DNA from: Chionoecetes opilio
Lineage: Eukaryota > Arthropoda > Malacostraca > Decapoda > Majidae
DNA: 64,000 bases
Direction of reading: 5' to 3'
NCBI GenBank assembly: GCA_016584305.1
Contig: JACEEZ010003584.1
Location: 17,380 to 81,379, forward strand
Part shown: positions 32,979 to 45,475 of the stretch, piece after piece
Layout of the letters: every line of letters starts with the position of its first letter
How positions within the stretch are numbered: the stretch's first letter is position 1
Notes under the pieces: generated by a model
Seen by the model: only the letters and a program-made list of their open reading frames with translations
Told to the model about the DNA's origin: nothing
Database searches by the model: none
Translations under genes and position numbers: made by a program

Positions 32979-33635
32979 ACTGTCTGCTACAATAGACCCC
33001 TTCATTACCGACCTCGCACCGCCCCCGCGCACTATACCATACCCACCGAACCGAATATTTTGCGCGCTCTGCGCAATTTATGGGGGTAGTTTATATTCAT
33101 CTTTACACCCTTACTTATTGGTTTATATTAGCTCTTTTTACATGGTCAGTTAAATTTTGGCCACGAGATGTGTTTTCCCTCACTAATTCGAACCCGTATG
33201 ATTCAAACTTCGGATAATTCGACCCGTTTCAGGCAAAGTTAAAAATTATCAATAACTTTCCAACTTTCCATTATCAGAACTCAAGGTCGAATTTTCAGAG
33301 TTTGCTGCAGCATCTTCCATCTCCTTTGTGCCATCCACTTCGTCAGCCAGCCTCCATATCGCCTCCAACACATTAAGCACCTCAAGCACTGAAGATCTTA
33401 CCTTACAAATTCCCAGAGTGACACCTGCCAGGGCTGCGTTGAGTAGCGGTCCCCCCCCCCCCCCCCCGCACTCTCCCTACTGAACGATACTGAACGCTTC
33501 ACAATTTACTTTGCTACCAAGATAGCAGCTGCCGAAATTTATCTCTGTGGCGATTATTATTGTTGAAGAATAACTTGCTGATGACCCTGTATTTAATACA
33601 GCAAAAGTTATAGCAGCAGGAAATGAAATATAAAC
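32979..33635. other. Unannotated stretch
   Basis: It contains a C run (33452-33467) and TTCGAA-rich sequence near 33185-33225 of the kind seen at Tigger-like ends. No gene is recognised. Confidence 0.4.
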
Positions 33636-33842
33636 CTCTTGAGGCCCAGAATGTAATTTCCATTGTAATTTGACTATCATTAGACAATTTTAATTAATAT
33701 ACCAATGTTTTAAAGATATGACCTATTTAGTATCCTTGTCGACTAACTAATTTGGTATATTACGTTACTTTTTGTAATTTTATGGCTCTACAATTACAAT
33801 TTTTTATAGTAAAGGAAAGATCTGGGCGTGAAGGGGTTAAGG
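33636..33842. repeat. Dispersed repeat of about 205 bp, copy 1
   Basis: CTTGAGGCCCAGAATGTAAT through AAGATATGACCTATTTAGTA to GCGTGAAGGGGTTAA. It matches 40885-41090 along its length. Confidence 0.8.
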
Positions 33843-34269
33843 AGGCAAGAAGAGGAGAGCAAAGAGCAGAAGCTTTTCTTTTCCCTTTGTTTACATACCC
33901 TTATTGTGGCGTGAGCTGGCAACTCAGTAGCGATCCACCTCCCAGCTGGGCTGTAGTGCGGGGATAGTGTGCACTAGTATACTGTATACTGACGTCACCG
34001 TGCACCTCCGTGTGCAGCTAGGGTGTCCCAAGATCATAGAGGGAAAACATGAAACATGTTTTTTTCACTTGCTCGTGTTTTACTTCTGTTCACACATGCA
34101 TAAGAAGAGTTCCTGTGAAATTAGATGAAATTCGGAGAATATTTAGGGGTCGCGACAAACTGAACAATTTTCTAATAACCTTCAAAAACAAAGAAAAACT
34201 CAAAACATCCCACATTTTTAGAAAGAAACTTATAAGGAAACCAAAACAGACAGTTTTCATTGTTTCCAT

Positions 34270-37200
34270 TCAGAAAGCCTTCTTTTGAAGGTCCTCCTTC
34301 TTTTCCCGCCCCACAAGTTTCCGATGGTGGTGGACTAACTGGAGGAGATACTTCTCCTGTGCGGCCAACTTTGTGGACCCCAGGTAGCGCTGGACTAGGG
34401 CGATGCCCCGCTCCGCGCATCGTTGACCACTCGGAGGCCAAGTGCCCGTTTTCCGAGCGCCCTTAAATCGGTCGTTACTCCTCCCACAATGCCGGGTCCT
34501 TTGCCAGGAAGCCCTCGGTCCGCGTCGAGTTTCTGAAAGAAGGACCGTGTCTTCGAAGTGACGAAGGACGAGAGGGAGGAAGACATAGTCATCTTTTCCC
34601 CCCAATCGCTTGAGTTCCTTCTTCGAGGCGGGCTTGTCCAATGCCTTGACCATCTGCTTCTTCTCCTCCACATCAATCCTTGAGTCGAAGAAGGCCAGTC
34701 CCGCGTTTTCCTCGAAAACTTTACCACAGGTGGCGTCGCAGGGCTTGTTCTGCTGCCTTGGCAACGGTTTGGTCAGGGTAGTCTTGAGGACTCGAGGAAG
34801 AGCACACCCATTAAACGGAGTTTTCACAGAGATCGGTGCCTCATGCCAATTGCTTGCAGTACCCCAAAGAGCAACGAAAGAGGGCCACTCGTTCCACTCC
34901 GGCCTTCTCTTGATGAGTCAAGCGACAGCTGGGATTTCAGCATCTGAAGTTTGAGGCAGTTAGATGGCCTTGGCCATCCACCGGGTTTGATGGAGAGCTC
35001 CAGGACAGGGGAAATGGTTTGGCGGGACCTTCAACCACCAAGGAACAGGTAGGAGAGACGGAGAAGTTTTCATAGTCCTCCCTGGGATGGTCTTCGACAT
35101 CAGACCCTCCTTCAGGAAGGCCAATGGGGCGTCCTTCAGCTTGCTGGCAGTGTCATTGGTAGCGAAGAACTCTACGAGGTCCTCCGATGTTTCCACCGTC
35201 TCTCTCTGCGAGGAATCCACGAAAGACCATCGATAAAGGAGTCGTTTGAAGATTCCAATGTCAGGACCAGAGGAAGAGCCGAGGCTGGTTTCGAAGACAT
35301 CCTTGAGGATCACCTCGTGGACATGATGGCGGCAGGCCAACCAAAGCAAGCTTCGTCCGAGTTTTTGCTCAATCCGAATGCAAGACCTTTCACCATGCCA
35401 GTGTTCGAAGCCGTGGTGTCTTGATCTTGATCTTGATCTTGATTTGGGAGTCACCCAGCAGATGCTGTCAGTGAAGCCTTTGGTCCGGCGTTCTCCCACA
35501 CATGTAACCTGTTGGGAGAGAAGCAAAAGGGGGAAGCAAAACTAGGGATTTCTTTTTCCCCTCCTTCCCCTCTCGCATCACATTCATACGGGGTCCCCAT
35601 CACTGAGGGGCCCCCCTGCCTCTCATGTCTCTCCTACGTGCTCTCCAAGAGTTCTCCAAGAATTCTTTTACACTCCAATCACACGACTGTCACCTCACTC
35701 AGCACCAAACCCCAGCAGGTACTCCATCTCCCACTTCCTGTCTCTCATCTCTCGCCATTCTTCCACTCCGACCTCTCCTACCACTACCTCCAACATCTGT
35801 GTTCTAGCATACTCATACCGTTCACATTCCAGCATCAAGTGCTCCACGGTTTCATCCACTCCTGTCACACACATCTCACACACCTTGCTGCCATCATTCT
35901 TCCATCTGTACATACGACTATTTACCTCCAGCGACTTTGTCCTGGGCTCCCGAGAGTAGGTCCCCTCCATAAACCACCATATAGAACCTTTCATACCGTG
36001 GCTGGTCCTTTCTCCTGTACCATTCCAGTGTTGATTTCTCACTCATTCCCCTCAGCCATTCTTCTTTTCCCTTTTCTTCCACTCTCCTATTTATTTCCTT
36101 TTTGCATACAGCCATACTCCCAGTCTCATCACTCCTGTCACAAACATTCCCAGTCACCTGTCCATCTTTCCACTTTACTGAGTCTTTCATCCACTTCCCC
36201 TACATATTCCAGTCCCAACCTTGCTTGCCCATTTGCTGTCATCCATTCGTTGCAGTCTAGCTCTGTACCTCAGTCCTGCCTTTGCTATCCTCTCTCTGAA
36301 CGTGCTCCATCCCATGTCTCCTCTAATCGCTTCCACTGCCACATAACCCATTGGCTCCTAATGCTATTTGCCTGCTTTGTTCTGTGTTACTTCCAATCTG
36401 TCCAACTCCTTCCTGACCACCCTTGTTTCCAGGCCATCAAATCTAGGGACGCCACCCCCTCCATAGTCCCCCCCATTTCTACTTGTTCCCCCGACATCTT
36501 GCCACACCCCTGCCTTCCAACCCACTTTTGGCTTAGCTTCCTCCCATGTTATTTTTCTCACGCCTTTAATCCCCAACCCAAAATCCCCAGATCTTGTACT
36601 TTTTCTTTCTCTTTATTTCTTTCCACCCACATCCAAAAATCCTGTCATCATCAGAGTCATCCCCATTCCCACCACACTTATTTTCTCCTACTAGCCTAAC
36701 TTTTGAACCCCTTTAAGTCCCTTAAATCCTGTCGAACAAAAGCGATGATCTTGTCCCACGCCCTTCGTCCACCTCCTTAAAGACCACTGCAGCCACGTTT
36801 TGCCAGTCGAACCGAGCTTTGCCGGGCCCCCAAAAAGGAACTGGGTGCATTTTCCCCTGTAGGAGGACGGCGAGCGGTCCTCCGTATCCCCAAGGAGGTA
36901 CGGGAGGATTTTTCCTCCCAATCAGGCCCAAACCTTCAGGTATCTCCGGGTTCCCATTTCCCACATCTTCCGGCGGCTTGCTCTCTCCCCGAAATTCGTG
37001 CTCAAAACCTGCTCTTCGAGACCGCCATACTCCCAAGCCCATTCCAAGAACTTGAGCGGGAGCTGCGAACGTTGACTTGCTTGCCCCCCGACAATTCTTC
37101 AACCCCAAATTGAAATTAGGGTTAAAATCTTTTACGGAGATCGATGGCGCTGTTGATTTTTTTTTCTGGCTTCGGATCCCGAGCCAGTGAGACGTAGCGA

Positions 37201-37763
37201 CCAGGACTGCTGCTGCTGCTAGCTTTGGCTTGGGGGTTTTCCGCCCCCTTTAGTCCCTGGCAAAAGTCGCTGTCTTCACGTTTCCCGGGGGCCGTTGAGT
37301 CGGTTCGCGCTCGACCCGCTTCTCCACTTTTTTGCTGTCCCCGAGGGCAATTCCGCCATGGAGATTCCCTCTGTCTTTCCTGACCCGTAGAACCCTTGCC
37401 CGCCTTCGCGTCGCCCTTGGGGGAGAGGAGGAGTGTCCGAGGCGAAGATTTTTTGGGGATTTCCTTTGAAATCTCCTCATCCATACGATGTTTCGGCCTT
37501 CTTTTTTCTTGTTCTTTTTGAGTCCTTGACGCCTTTACACTTTGACAGCTTCGTGGGGCGTGTTACGTTTTTGTCAGAATCCCGGCGCGCGCCAAAGGGG
37601 AAACCTCCCCCACCCCGCCTTCCTGCTCCCGCTCGCCGTCTCCCCATCTCCCGTGGTTTGTAGTAGGGAGGGGACCTGCCCCTTCGATGGTAGCCGGGCC
37701 CCGTTTTTTCATCGTTTGGACCCTTGTCGATCAGCCAAAGATTACTAGGGCTCTTGTTGCCTT
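34270..37763 (-). pseudogene. 740-aa transposase-like gene, disrupted copy C
   Basis: It is homologous to 17056-19278 from the stop to the start region. It is split by the LINE between the codons for the DTTASN motif and the residues before it, and carries many indels, most dense to the right of 36730. The start ATG is lost (GCCTTTG instead of GCCATG on the plus strand). An extra in-frame Lys/Glu-rich stretch near the C-terminus comes from a small local duplication at 34280-34305. Confidence 0.8.
35421..36729 (-). mobile_element. Non-LTR retrotransposon 3' fragment with repeat tail
   Basis: On the minus strand the frames read WLRGMSEKSTLEWYRRKDQP, YGGDLLSGAQ and VNSRMYRWKN, then CEMCVTGVDETVEHLMLECE. 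This is the C-terminal region of an I/Jockey-type LINE, with a CxxC-(x)n-HLMLEC zinc knuckle. The 3' terminus is four ATCAAG-type units (35421-35444) instead of poly-A. TGTC flanks both sides (35417-35420 and 36730-36733). It is 5'-truncated, and it interrupts copy C of the TAGGGTGTCCC transposon. The 395-codon open frame on the opposite strand is a shadow. Confidence 0.75.
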
Positions 37764-37962
37764 TGAAACCTGGGGGGAAAAAAAAAAGTGAAATTTTAAA
37801 AAAATCCTAAAATTGAGTCCGTCACCTAAATGTTCATTTTGTCGGGACCCCAAAATATTTAAATTCCCCAAAATTTCCAACGAAATACTGTTTTATATGA
37901 GAGAACCGGAATAACACACGAGCGTGCAACATTTCAAAACTTTTGCTTTTTGGGGAACCCTA

Positions 37963-39314
37963 TGGTGGCCCTGTGCGGTTGTTTTACAAATGCAGCCTTT
38001 GTCTGAAGACGCTACAGTGACGCCGGGGGTGTTCGTGTACATATACTGCTATCTAACTCGTATTAGCATTTTTTTTCTGGGTACAAGAAAATACATTTGT
38101 GCTGTTTTTGCATGTTTGAAGGGGCTCTTATTGTGTAGGGGGGCTAGATGAAAACACGGATAATTTGGGACTTACAGCTAATTTGCCCGGCCCTCCCCCC
38201 AATTAGATCGAATTATAGGGGTTTACTGAATTAAAAATATAATGTATTAGACACAACTTCCTTTGCGATAATTTTGATAGAATTTAAAATTCTTGTACTA
38301 ATATCCTATCAGTAAAAATAAAAAAACATAATTTTAAACATAAAAGATGTTTTACTTCCCTGGTAAGAAATCTTAGGTTTTTTTTTCACCCCCTCAGTAA
38401 CTACGACAAAAAACTTCATTCATTTTCGTAACAATGCCACTCGCTATCACACCGCCTCATATCTTCCCGGCAAATTTTCCCCTCATCTGAGTCACATAGA
38501 GCCATTCCTGAGTGTCATTGTCATCTGTCCTTTCCCAAAGTATTTTCAAGAGTATAATTCCTCTCTGTTAACTCTCAGACAAAAGACCCATGCCTGCGAA
38601 ATGAAAAAAACCCCCATTTTTGACAGCTAGGCAAACACAAACTCGCTCATCTTCCCCCATTTGTCCTTGAAATCCAGCTCTGATCCCAGAAATTATAATT
38701 TGATTGTTTTGTACGATATTCGTCCATAACAAAAAATAATAGCCTAGGTACAAAAAATCATAAAAAGGCAATGAATAAAATAATACAAAAACACAATGGG
38801 ATTAGGCACTGGTATAAAATAAAGAAAAGAGCCGGGGGCTCCCGCTTCATACGTTTCATCACTGTGGATGGTCTGTTGCCAGATCGTCAATCTTACACAG
38901 TCACAAAAATCATAAACCGCAAAAAAAGGCCCCGGTATTTTCAAAGCACATCAGTACCATGAGTTAGGTTTTCCCCATGCCCGGGACAACAAATTTAAAA
39001 TTTTTTTTCCCTTTTGAAATTTTTCGAGGTCCCCGAAAGGGTTTAAAAAATGCAGGTTTTTGGTATCAAGACCCGAGTGACCGTAACAGGTTAAGCAATG
39101 CTAGAGGGGGACTAAGGGGATGACCCCATCCTCGTAGTACCTTGGAGGGTCTTCCAGAATGCGGGTTACCGGGGTGCGAGTTCTTTGCAGCTATCACAGA
39201 CTTGTTTTTGCCACACGTAAGCTTCAGTCAAGTCCAGAAGAATCAAAGATTTTCCATACTGTGTTTCCCTTTTAAAGCTGAAGGACTTTACATGTGCCCC
39301 TGAGTAGATGGGGG
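37963..39314. other. Unannotated stretch
   Basis: Mixed composition. AATTAGATCGAATTATAGGG followed by TTTACTG near 38200-38230 resembles a Tigger-like end. No gene is recognised. Confidence 0.4.
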
Positions 39315-40730
39315 CCCAGTCTCAAATCGGTTTGATGTGCTTGGTGCCCTCGAGGACCCTGTAGAACTGTGGGATACCTTCAAACATGAAACTCCAGGCT
39401 GCCAAGGAGTGTATTGGGGAGCGCCCGAGGTCAAGACGTGGTTTTACCTTGACAGTGACGCTGGAGAATATCGAGGAGAGTAGCGCTGCCAGGCTTGCTG
39501 GGAACCAGGACCAGCACAGGGCTCTGTCACGCCGGACTAGAACCCTCCTGGGGAGAGACAAGGAGAGGTATGTCAGGATTTCTCGCTGAGGATGTCGAAG
39601 GGCATTTGAACGCTAATGACCTCCAACCTGACTACCAAGCCCTGAAGAAGCTCCACTCCAAGTCTCCATCTCGCGAGTTCTATCCGAGCAGCAGATGGGC
39701 GCCTTGTGTCGGACATGGATGGGCAGATGGCTCGTTGGTGAGTAGATTGGGCAGTTGTTCACGGTGAACCCTCCAATTGTGCAGCTTCACACCACTGAAT
39801 TACGGGCAATGGATGCCGACCCTCCCATTGACGAAAACCGCTCCCTCTCTTGACGAAGTCAGAGAGGCTGTAGTAAAGTTGAGAGATGGAAGGGCAGCTG
39901 GTGTTTGGAATATCAGTACGGAACTCCTCAAAGCTGGGGGTGATGCCATGATCCGCGGGTTGTATGCTGTCCTGACTGCCGTGTGGCAATCGGGTACCAT
40001 TCCTCCTGACTGGAAAAGGGGGCTGGTCGTCCCTATCTTGAAAGGGAAAGGGAACCGTCAGTACTGCAACAATTACCGCGGTATTACACTGCTCAACGTG
40101 CCAGGCAAGGAAGGGGCTTGCCCATATATTGCTGACACGGATCCGCAGCCATCTGCTTTAGCATAAGTAACCTCAGCAGTCTGGGTTCACACCTGGTAAG
40201 TCAACAACGGACCGTATCCTAGCGCTTTGTGTCCTGGTGGAACCACCGACGTGAGTTTCGACAGGGATGCTTGCAGCCTATGCTGATCTCAAGAAGGCGT
40301 TTGACTCAGTGCATCGTTAGTCGTTCTGGGATCTTCTGCGACTTCGCTTGATTCCTGCAAGGACTATTGGTTCGATGACTGGTCTATACTCTGGAACTGA
40401 GAGTGCTGTGAAGTGTGGGGGGGGTGTATCCAGCTTCTTTCCTGTGAATACAGTAGTGAGGCAAGGGTGCGTCCTTGCCCCATCACTTTTCAACACTTGT
40501 ATGAACTGGGTATTGGGCAAAGTTGTAGATCAAGTGATTGTGGAGCATCTCTCGACCACACCAGATCACTGATTTTGTTTTGCCGATGATGCAGTAATCT
40601 TTGCTGAGTCGCTAGAGTCCTGGTGATGGCTCTCGAGGCGCTGCACGAGGAGGCAAAGTCTTTGAGACTTGAGGTCTCCTGGCTCAAGACCAAGGTCCAG
40701 GTGTTTGGAGGCTTACTAGATGAAACAGTA

Positions 40731-41612
40731 CAGTGGTCGCTCACATTTGGTGATTTAATTAGTCATGCCAAAACCATCACCAAAAGGAATTTCGCCAAAA
40801 GCGAATACTACTTTCAATGGGAAAATTATCCATTAGTCTTGACGAGGCCCGAGTTCACCCTTTTGACCTCCATTTTCAAACTTTAACCCTTGAGGCCCAG
40901 AACGTAATTTCCATTGTAATTTGGGTACCATTAGACAATTTTTTAAGATTATAAGCAATATTTTATAGATATGACCTGTTTAGTATCCTTGTCCATTAAC
41001 TAATTTGGTATATTAAGTTACCTTTCGTAATTTATGGCTAACAGACTATTTTTTACATAGCAAAGGAAAGATCTGGCGTGAAGGGGTTAACTGCTTAAAG
41101 CAAAGACATTATCCATGAAACATTAACAGCAATACAAAAGACAATAGATAATAGATAAGATGTTATTTACCATGAACTATTTAGAGTTAGGCCTGGTGAG
41201 ACGAGTGAGTGTGTGGTTGTGTAGGTGGTGGTGGTTGTGGCTGTGTGTTTACCTTTCCTCCACTCTCGTTTCACCGCTTTTTTGCCCTTGTTCTTGTCGT
41301 CACCTGGTATCCTCGAACCACCACCACCACCAGTACTTGTAGATGCCATAGTCTTAGCACGAAACGCCAAAGGTACCGTCACTTGGAGCAAAAAAACAGC
41401 GAAGTCGTCAAGATGGCTGCCGGGAAGATAACAAACTCCAACATGGACACTTGCGGGCGGTGCATTCTGGCCGACGTCATTACGTGACGTCAGGGCGCGT
41501 CTCGCCAAAAGTGAATTTAAAGCGCCAAATTGGGATTCTGGTACCATATCCAACCTATCGCCAATGCTGTGTGTTTGCCAAACTGAGACTCGCCAAACGC
41601 GAGGGACTACTG
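40731..41612. mobile_element. Inverted-repeat element in a TA site inside the RTE
   Basis: The ends CAGTGGTCGCTCACATTTGG and the inverted CAGTAGTCCCTCGCGTTTGG are flanked by TA on both sides (40729-40730, 41613-41614). Removing it joins LLDETVQ to SVHACGEDIE in frame, which proves the boundaries. This is a Tc1/mariner-superfamily, probably Tigger-like, element. A minus-strand frame from 41351 starting MASTST, with a GGGGG run and a Lys-rich stretch, may be a transposase N-terminus. It is otherwise non-coding and contains the dispersed repeat at 40885-41090. Confidence 0.85.
40885..41090. repeat. Dispersed repeat of about 205 bp, copy 2
   Basis: Matches 33636-33842: CTTGAGGCCCAGAACGTAAT, TAGATATGACCTGTTTAGTA and GGCGTGAAGGGGTTAA. 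Confidence 0.8.
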
Positions 41613-42096
41613 TACAGTCTGTTCATGCGTGCGGCGAGGACATTGAGATCTTGGAAAGTTTATACATACCAGTCGTAGCGCAGTCCATAATGATGGCGGG
41701 TCATGTCAAGAAGTCTTACGGCGGATTGGCATAGCCCACAGTGCTATGGACTCGCTCAGCATAAGTATTTGGCGTTGTCAATGCCAAATAGGTATCTGTG
41801 TAGGAGGACAAAGATCGGATCTTCAAGTCGCTTGTGATCCCTGTCTTACTCTATGGTTGTGAGACATGGACACTAAATAGCAACTTGAAGAGGCGAATCG
41901 ATGCCTTGGTAATAAGTTGTCTTCGCAGAATCATGGGGTATCGCTGGATGATTACGTGTCAAATCAGCGATTGCAACGTAGACTGAATAGAGGTCTATTA
42001 CCTGCATTGTCTGTCAGCACCACTTTGGCTATTGGATGTGGCACGCTACCCTGAAACCCATCCTTCCCCTCGGGTGTATCTGTAAGAGACAATTGN

Positions 42097-42811
42097 CCCC
42101 GGGCCCCCTATAGAAACCTACCATGAAAGTTCGGACGATCCTTTGAAATACATTTGTGGTGTCAGCCAGATCTAAGATGGCGCTATGAACACTCTAAATG
42201 ATCTAGAGGCGGAAGTTACGAACGTCGACATCCAGCCCCTGCATCGCAGAAAGTTACGGCTATTAGTACGCCATCAGGCCACTATGAATGACTTAGAATG
42301 TCGTTGGTTTAAAATCGGCCCTGCTAACATTTCAGCGGATGATAAATGTTTTTTTTTTGGCGATATGCTGGGCAAAACTGATCATGCGTCCCTTGATGAT
42401 TGTAATTATTAACATAATAATGCCAGCAAAAATCTTGATGATCACTTGATTAATTCAAAATTTGTCCTATTATTTTTGCAGATAATGATGTAGCCTATGC
42501 GCTAGATCTTGAATCCAGATAGGGTTCTTGCATGTAAAAGCTGTAGCGCATGAAGCATGATTACGACATTTATTCGTATTTTGCTCGAAAAAAGTGAGGT
42601 CTAATTAATATTTTTGGTATGATTGCCAGTTATTCTTTGGAACTGCTAATAATAATAATATAAAATATATAATATAATGAAAAAGTAATAATAACTCAAA
42701 ACGATTTAAAAACGAGTTATGCTTTCTGGTTACCATTGCAGCGATTAACCAAAGAATCTTAACATCATTTATCAAACATTTTGTTACTTGAATATTATAT
42801 TTTGTGTCGTC
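42097..42811. other. Unannotated stretch after an ambiguous base
   Basis: A 75-codon open frame (42185-42412) has no recognised family. A small AAT run lies near 42647-42680. Continuity with the RTE to the left is not guaranteed because of the N at 42096. Confidence 0.35.
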
Positions 42812-42815
42812 TACG

Positions 42816-43272
42816 TGAACCGTGAAGGGGGTTCTTTTGAATATATAGATGAGAGTGTGGTGTGGTAGGAAGCAGGAAACATGAGTGGAGGTAGTGGCGG
42901 GCGCGTGGTAGCTGTGTGGCGCGAGACGGTCAAGGCTCGGAGAGCGTGGGTTCTTTGGTCTGTGTTGTCTAAGCGTTGCCCTTATAGGTAGAGTGTGGTA
43001 TGGATCAATAATTACCAGCTTGTAGACATAAGATGAATGTATAGCTCAGCAAAAGTGGAGTAGGCTACAGAGATGTAGCCATGGGCTGGCTGGGGACGGC
43101 CGCACGTGGGCCGCCCAGAAGGCACAGGAGCGTGAACGTGACCTCCGAGCAGAGTGAGGGCAAGTAACTAAGAGAGGGCGAGGTCACGCGTCAAGCATAT
43201 TTATATGCGAGGTCAAAAAGAGAGTTCCATATAGATGCCATATATAACCTACCTACGACACCGTACAGTACA
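42816..43272 (+). repeat. Left LTR
   Basis: 457 bp, TG...CA. It contains TTGAATATATAGATGAGAG as a possible TATA region and GACGGCCGCACGTGGGCCGC. It is the short form without the extra segment seen in the right LTR. Orientation is nominal because no coding region fixes it. Confidence 0.75.
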
Positions 43273-45475
43273 TTTCCCCCGGTGATAGACAAACCGTGAC
43301 CTCACGGTTTATAGGGGATGTAGATATATATATGAACAAAACAGGAGATATAATTATAAGGCGCCGTAAGGGGAAAAAAATGAAGCTGAATGGGAACACA
43401 CAAAAAGGAGGGAAGAAGCCTATAACCGAAAATGACGCTGCGGAGAACATGTGACTGAATCATTCAAAAACAAATATGGAAACTACACCAAGGATATATG
43501 AGAAAATCATACACAAAAATAGAGATAAACCGTACCAAAGGAGAAAAATATGAGAAAATCACTTAGAAATGGGAATATATAAATCACACGAAGTAGAATA
43601 TAGATGCATGGAGTCAAAACCACTCTGCCACTGAAGCGAGTAGTGGACCGAAAATAACTGTGACTATATTAGTTAATCAACCAAAATGGAAATAGAGAAA
43701 TCACACCAATAGATAATATATGATAAGTTAACCACTGAAGCGAGACGTGGACTGAAAATAAGCTGAACACTAGTTAACCACTCAAGCACACAGCAAGACG
43801 TGGACTGAAATAAGCAAACACTTGATTAGGTAAGCAACCAAAAATTGAAATAGATAAATCACATGAATAGACAATATAGATGGAGTTAACCACTCTGCCA
43901 CACAGGCAAGATGTGGACCGAAATAAATTGAGACGACATGAGTTAACATACTGCAAGTCGTAGACTGAAATAAGCTGAGCACATATGCAAAAGATAACAT
44001 GGGAACCAAAAATCACAAAAGTACGCAAAATTACATCATTGGTCTTGAGAAACAAAAGCAAAAGTAGAAATTATAACCCAAAGTTCCATATCAATTGTCT
44101 TGAGAAAACATATACAATATCAAAAGTGGAAATTATGACCAAGATTCCAGATCTAAGGTCTCCAAAGCAGTATACCAAAGGTGAAAAGTATGACCAAAAT
44201 GAACGCGTAACTTACACACCAGTGCATACAGACACATAAATGAGGACATCTAACTCCCGTCAAAGACACGCTGAAGCTACCACACAGGCAAACAGCAAAA
44301 CGAAAAGAAAGACATTTTGCAGTTATCTAATCTCGACACCAGCTGAAAGCACTGCCTAGCCAACGAAGGAGAGATGAGGGCGAGGCGTCGCCGATGGGCG
44401 TGGGCGGCGGGGCGTGGGCGTGGGGGTGGGGCGAGACCAGCCAAGGTGGGCGGGCGCGGGCGACAAGCTGCAGGAGGGTGCGTGGGCGCGTGGTGGCGGG
44501 CACGAGGCAGGCTGCGGGAGGGATGAGGCGGCGTGCGAGCAGGCGCGCGGCGACAAGCCACGGGAGCGGCCCCGGTGGGGGCGAGGAGAGAGGCAGAGAG
44601 GGGAGGCGGTGATAAGCCGCCGCGTCGGCCCGACCTGACCCACGCGGTGGCCGTAACTCAGCCAGGGGTGGGGGTGGAGCATGAGGGTGCAGCGGCGGGC
44701 GGCAGGCTGCGTCGCCGGAGGGCCCGGGAGAGGTCATGCCATTGTCCACCATTTCAGGGGGGGGGGGGGGGTGAACACGTGAAACACTAACATCAGGTTG
44801 CGCCGCGGAAAACATGAAATCATACCCTCGGTCCAGGGAGGGAGTGGGGAGTGACACGCAGGTCAGAAAGCCACCAAATGAACAGCCAGAGAAGGGAATG
44901 CACGCAAAAATAGTTTCTAGCCCAAAATACACACAAATCACACAAAGGATAAAGTAGCCCAAAATATTGCAACACTGCACAGATGAAAATGTAGCCAGAG
45001 ATATGAGTCAACCATGGGAAAATATACATAAGGCACGTAAAATCACAGAAACATACACACAAGATATGAACGGTCACAGTTTTCAAGTGACGTGAAAATA
45101 TTAACACTTTCGCTGAACGACACACTGGAGCAGTAGAGTAGATAGGCCGCACGATATCAGAAGACCAGGAACAGGCTTACGAGCACGCCACGAGGGGCTC
45201 GTGAAGGGCGTGCGAGAGGCACGAGATCATTATCACGGGCGTGGAAGAGGCCGCACGGGGCATCAGAGGCGGACGTGCGGGCAGAGATCCGCACGTGACA
45301 TCAAATCAGGATAGAGCGCCGTGGGCGAAAAAGGATGGGCGTGCAGGAGGAAGATCGTAGATACAGCGAGCAGAACATCAGGTGACCAACATCATCGACC
45401 ACGTGGCGACCAGAGAGATGCGTCGCATATACCCACACAAAGACACAGACAGAGACTAAAACCGTTGCCACCATA

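Larger units (their letters stand above)
34019..37962 (-). mobile_element. DNA transposon with TAGGGTGTCCCAA ends, copy C
   Basis: An independent insertion with different flanks from copies A and B. The left end TAGGGTGTCCCAAGATCA is intact; the right end is worn (inverted ATAGGGTTCCCCAAAAAGC). It spans 3944 bp because a 1.3-kb LINE is inserted at 35421-36729. The match outside the LINE covers the complete element, so it was full length when it inserted. No clear target duplication is seen. Confidence 0.8.
39315..42096 (+). mobile_element. RTE-clade non-LTR retrotransposon, disrupted
   Basis: Reverse transcriptase motifs appear in order: KLRDGRAAGVWNISTELLKA, PPDWKRGLVVPILKGKG, NNYRGITLLNVPGK, ADLKKAFDSVHR (near 40280), VRQGCVLAPSLFNTCM and, across a frame break, the FADDAVIFAES region (near 40577-40610). 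The C-terminal part reads KSLVIPVLLYGCETWTLNS (41831 onwards) and LRRIMGYRW. These are typical of RTE elements. Frameshifts and stops occur throughout, and an 882-bp element is inserted at 40731-41612. The N-terminal endonuclease is absent. The element ends at the ambiguous base 42096. Confidence 0.85.

Noticed and set aside
35512..36699. 395-residue Ser/Pro/His-rich protein on the plus strand
   Set aside because: It is antisense to a LINE with clear C-terminal motifs, including the zinc knuckle.
42078..42096. Leftover sequencing adapter (TGTATCTGTAAGAGACA resembles a transposase adapter)
   Set aside because: The match is imperfect, and the bases continue the RTE coding sequence (RVYL/VRD region), so it is natural sequence. 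The N at 42096 still marks a weak join.
44327..44980. 217-residue Pro/Ala-rich protein on the minus strand
   Set aside because: It lies in a GC-rich block of the coding-free LTR element, with no gag or pol motif and overlapping open frames on both strands.
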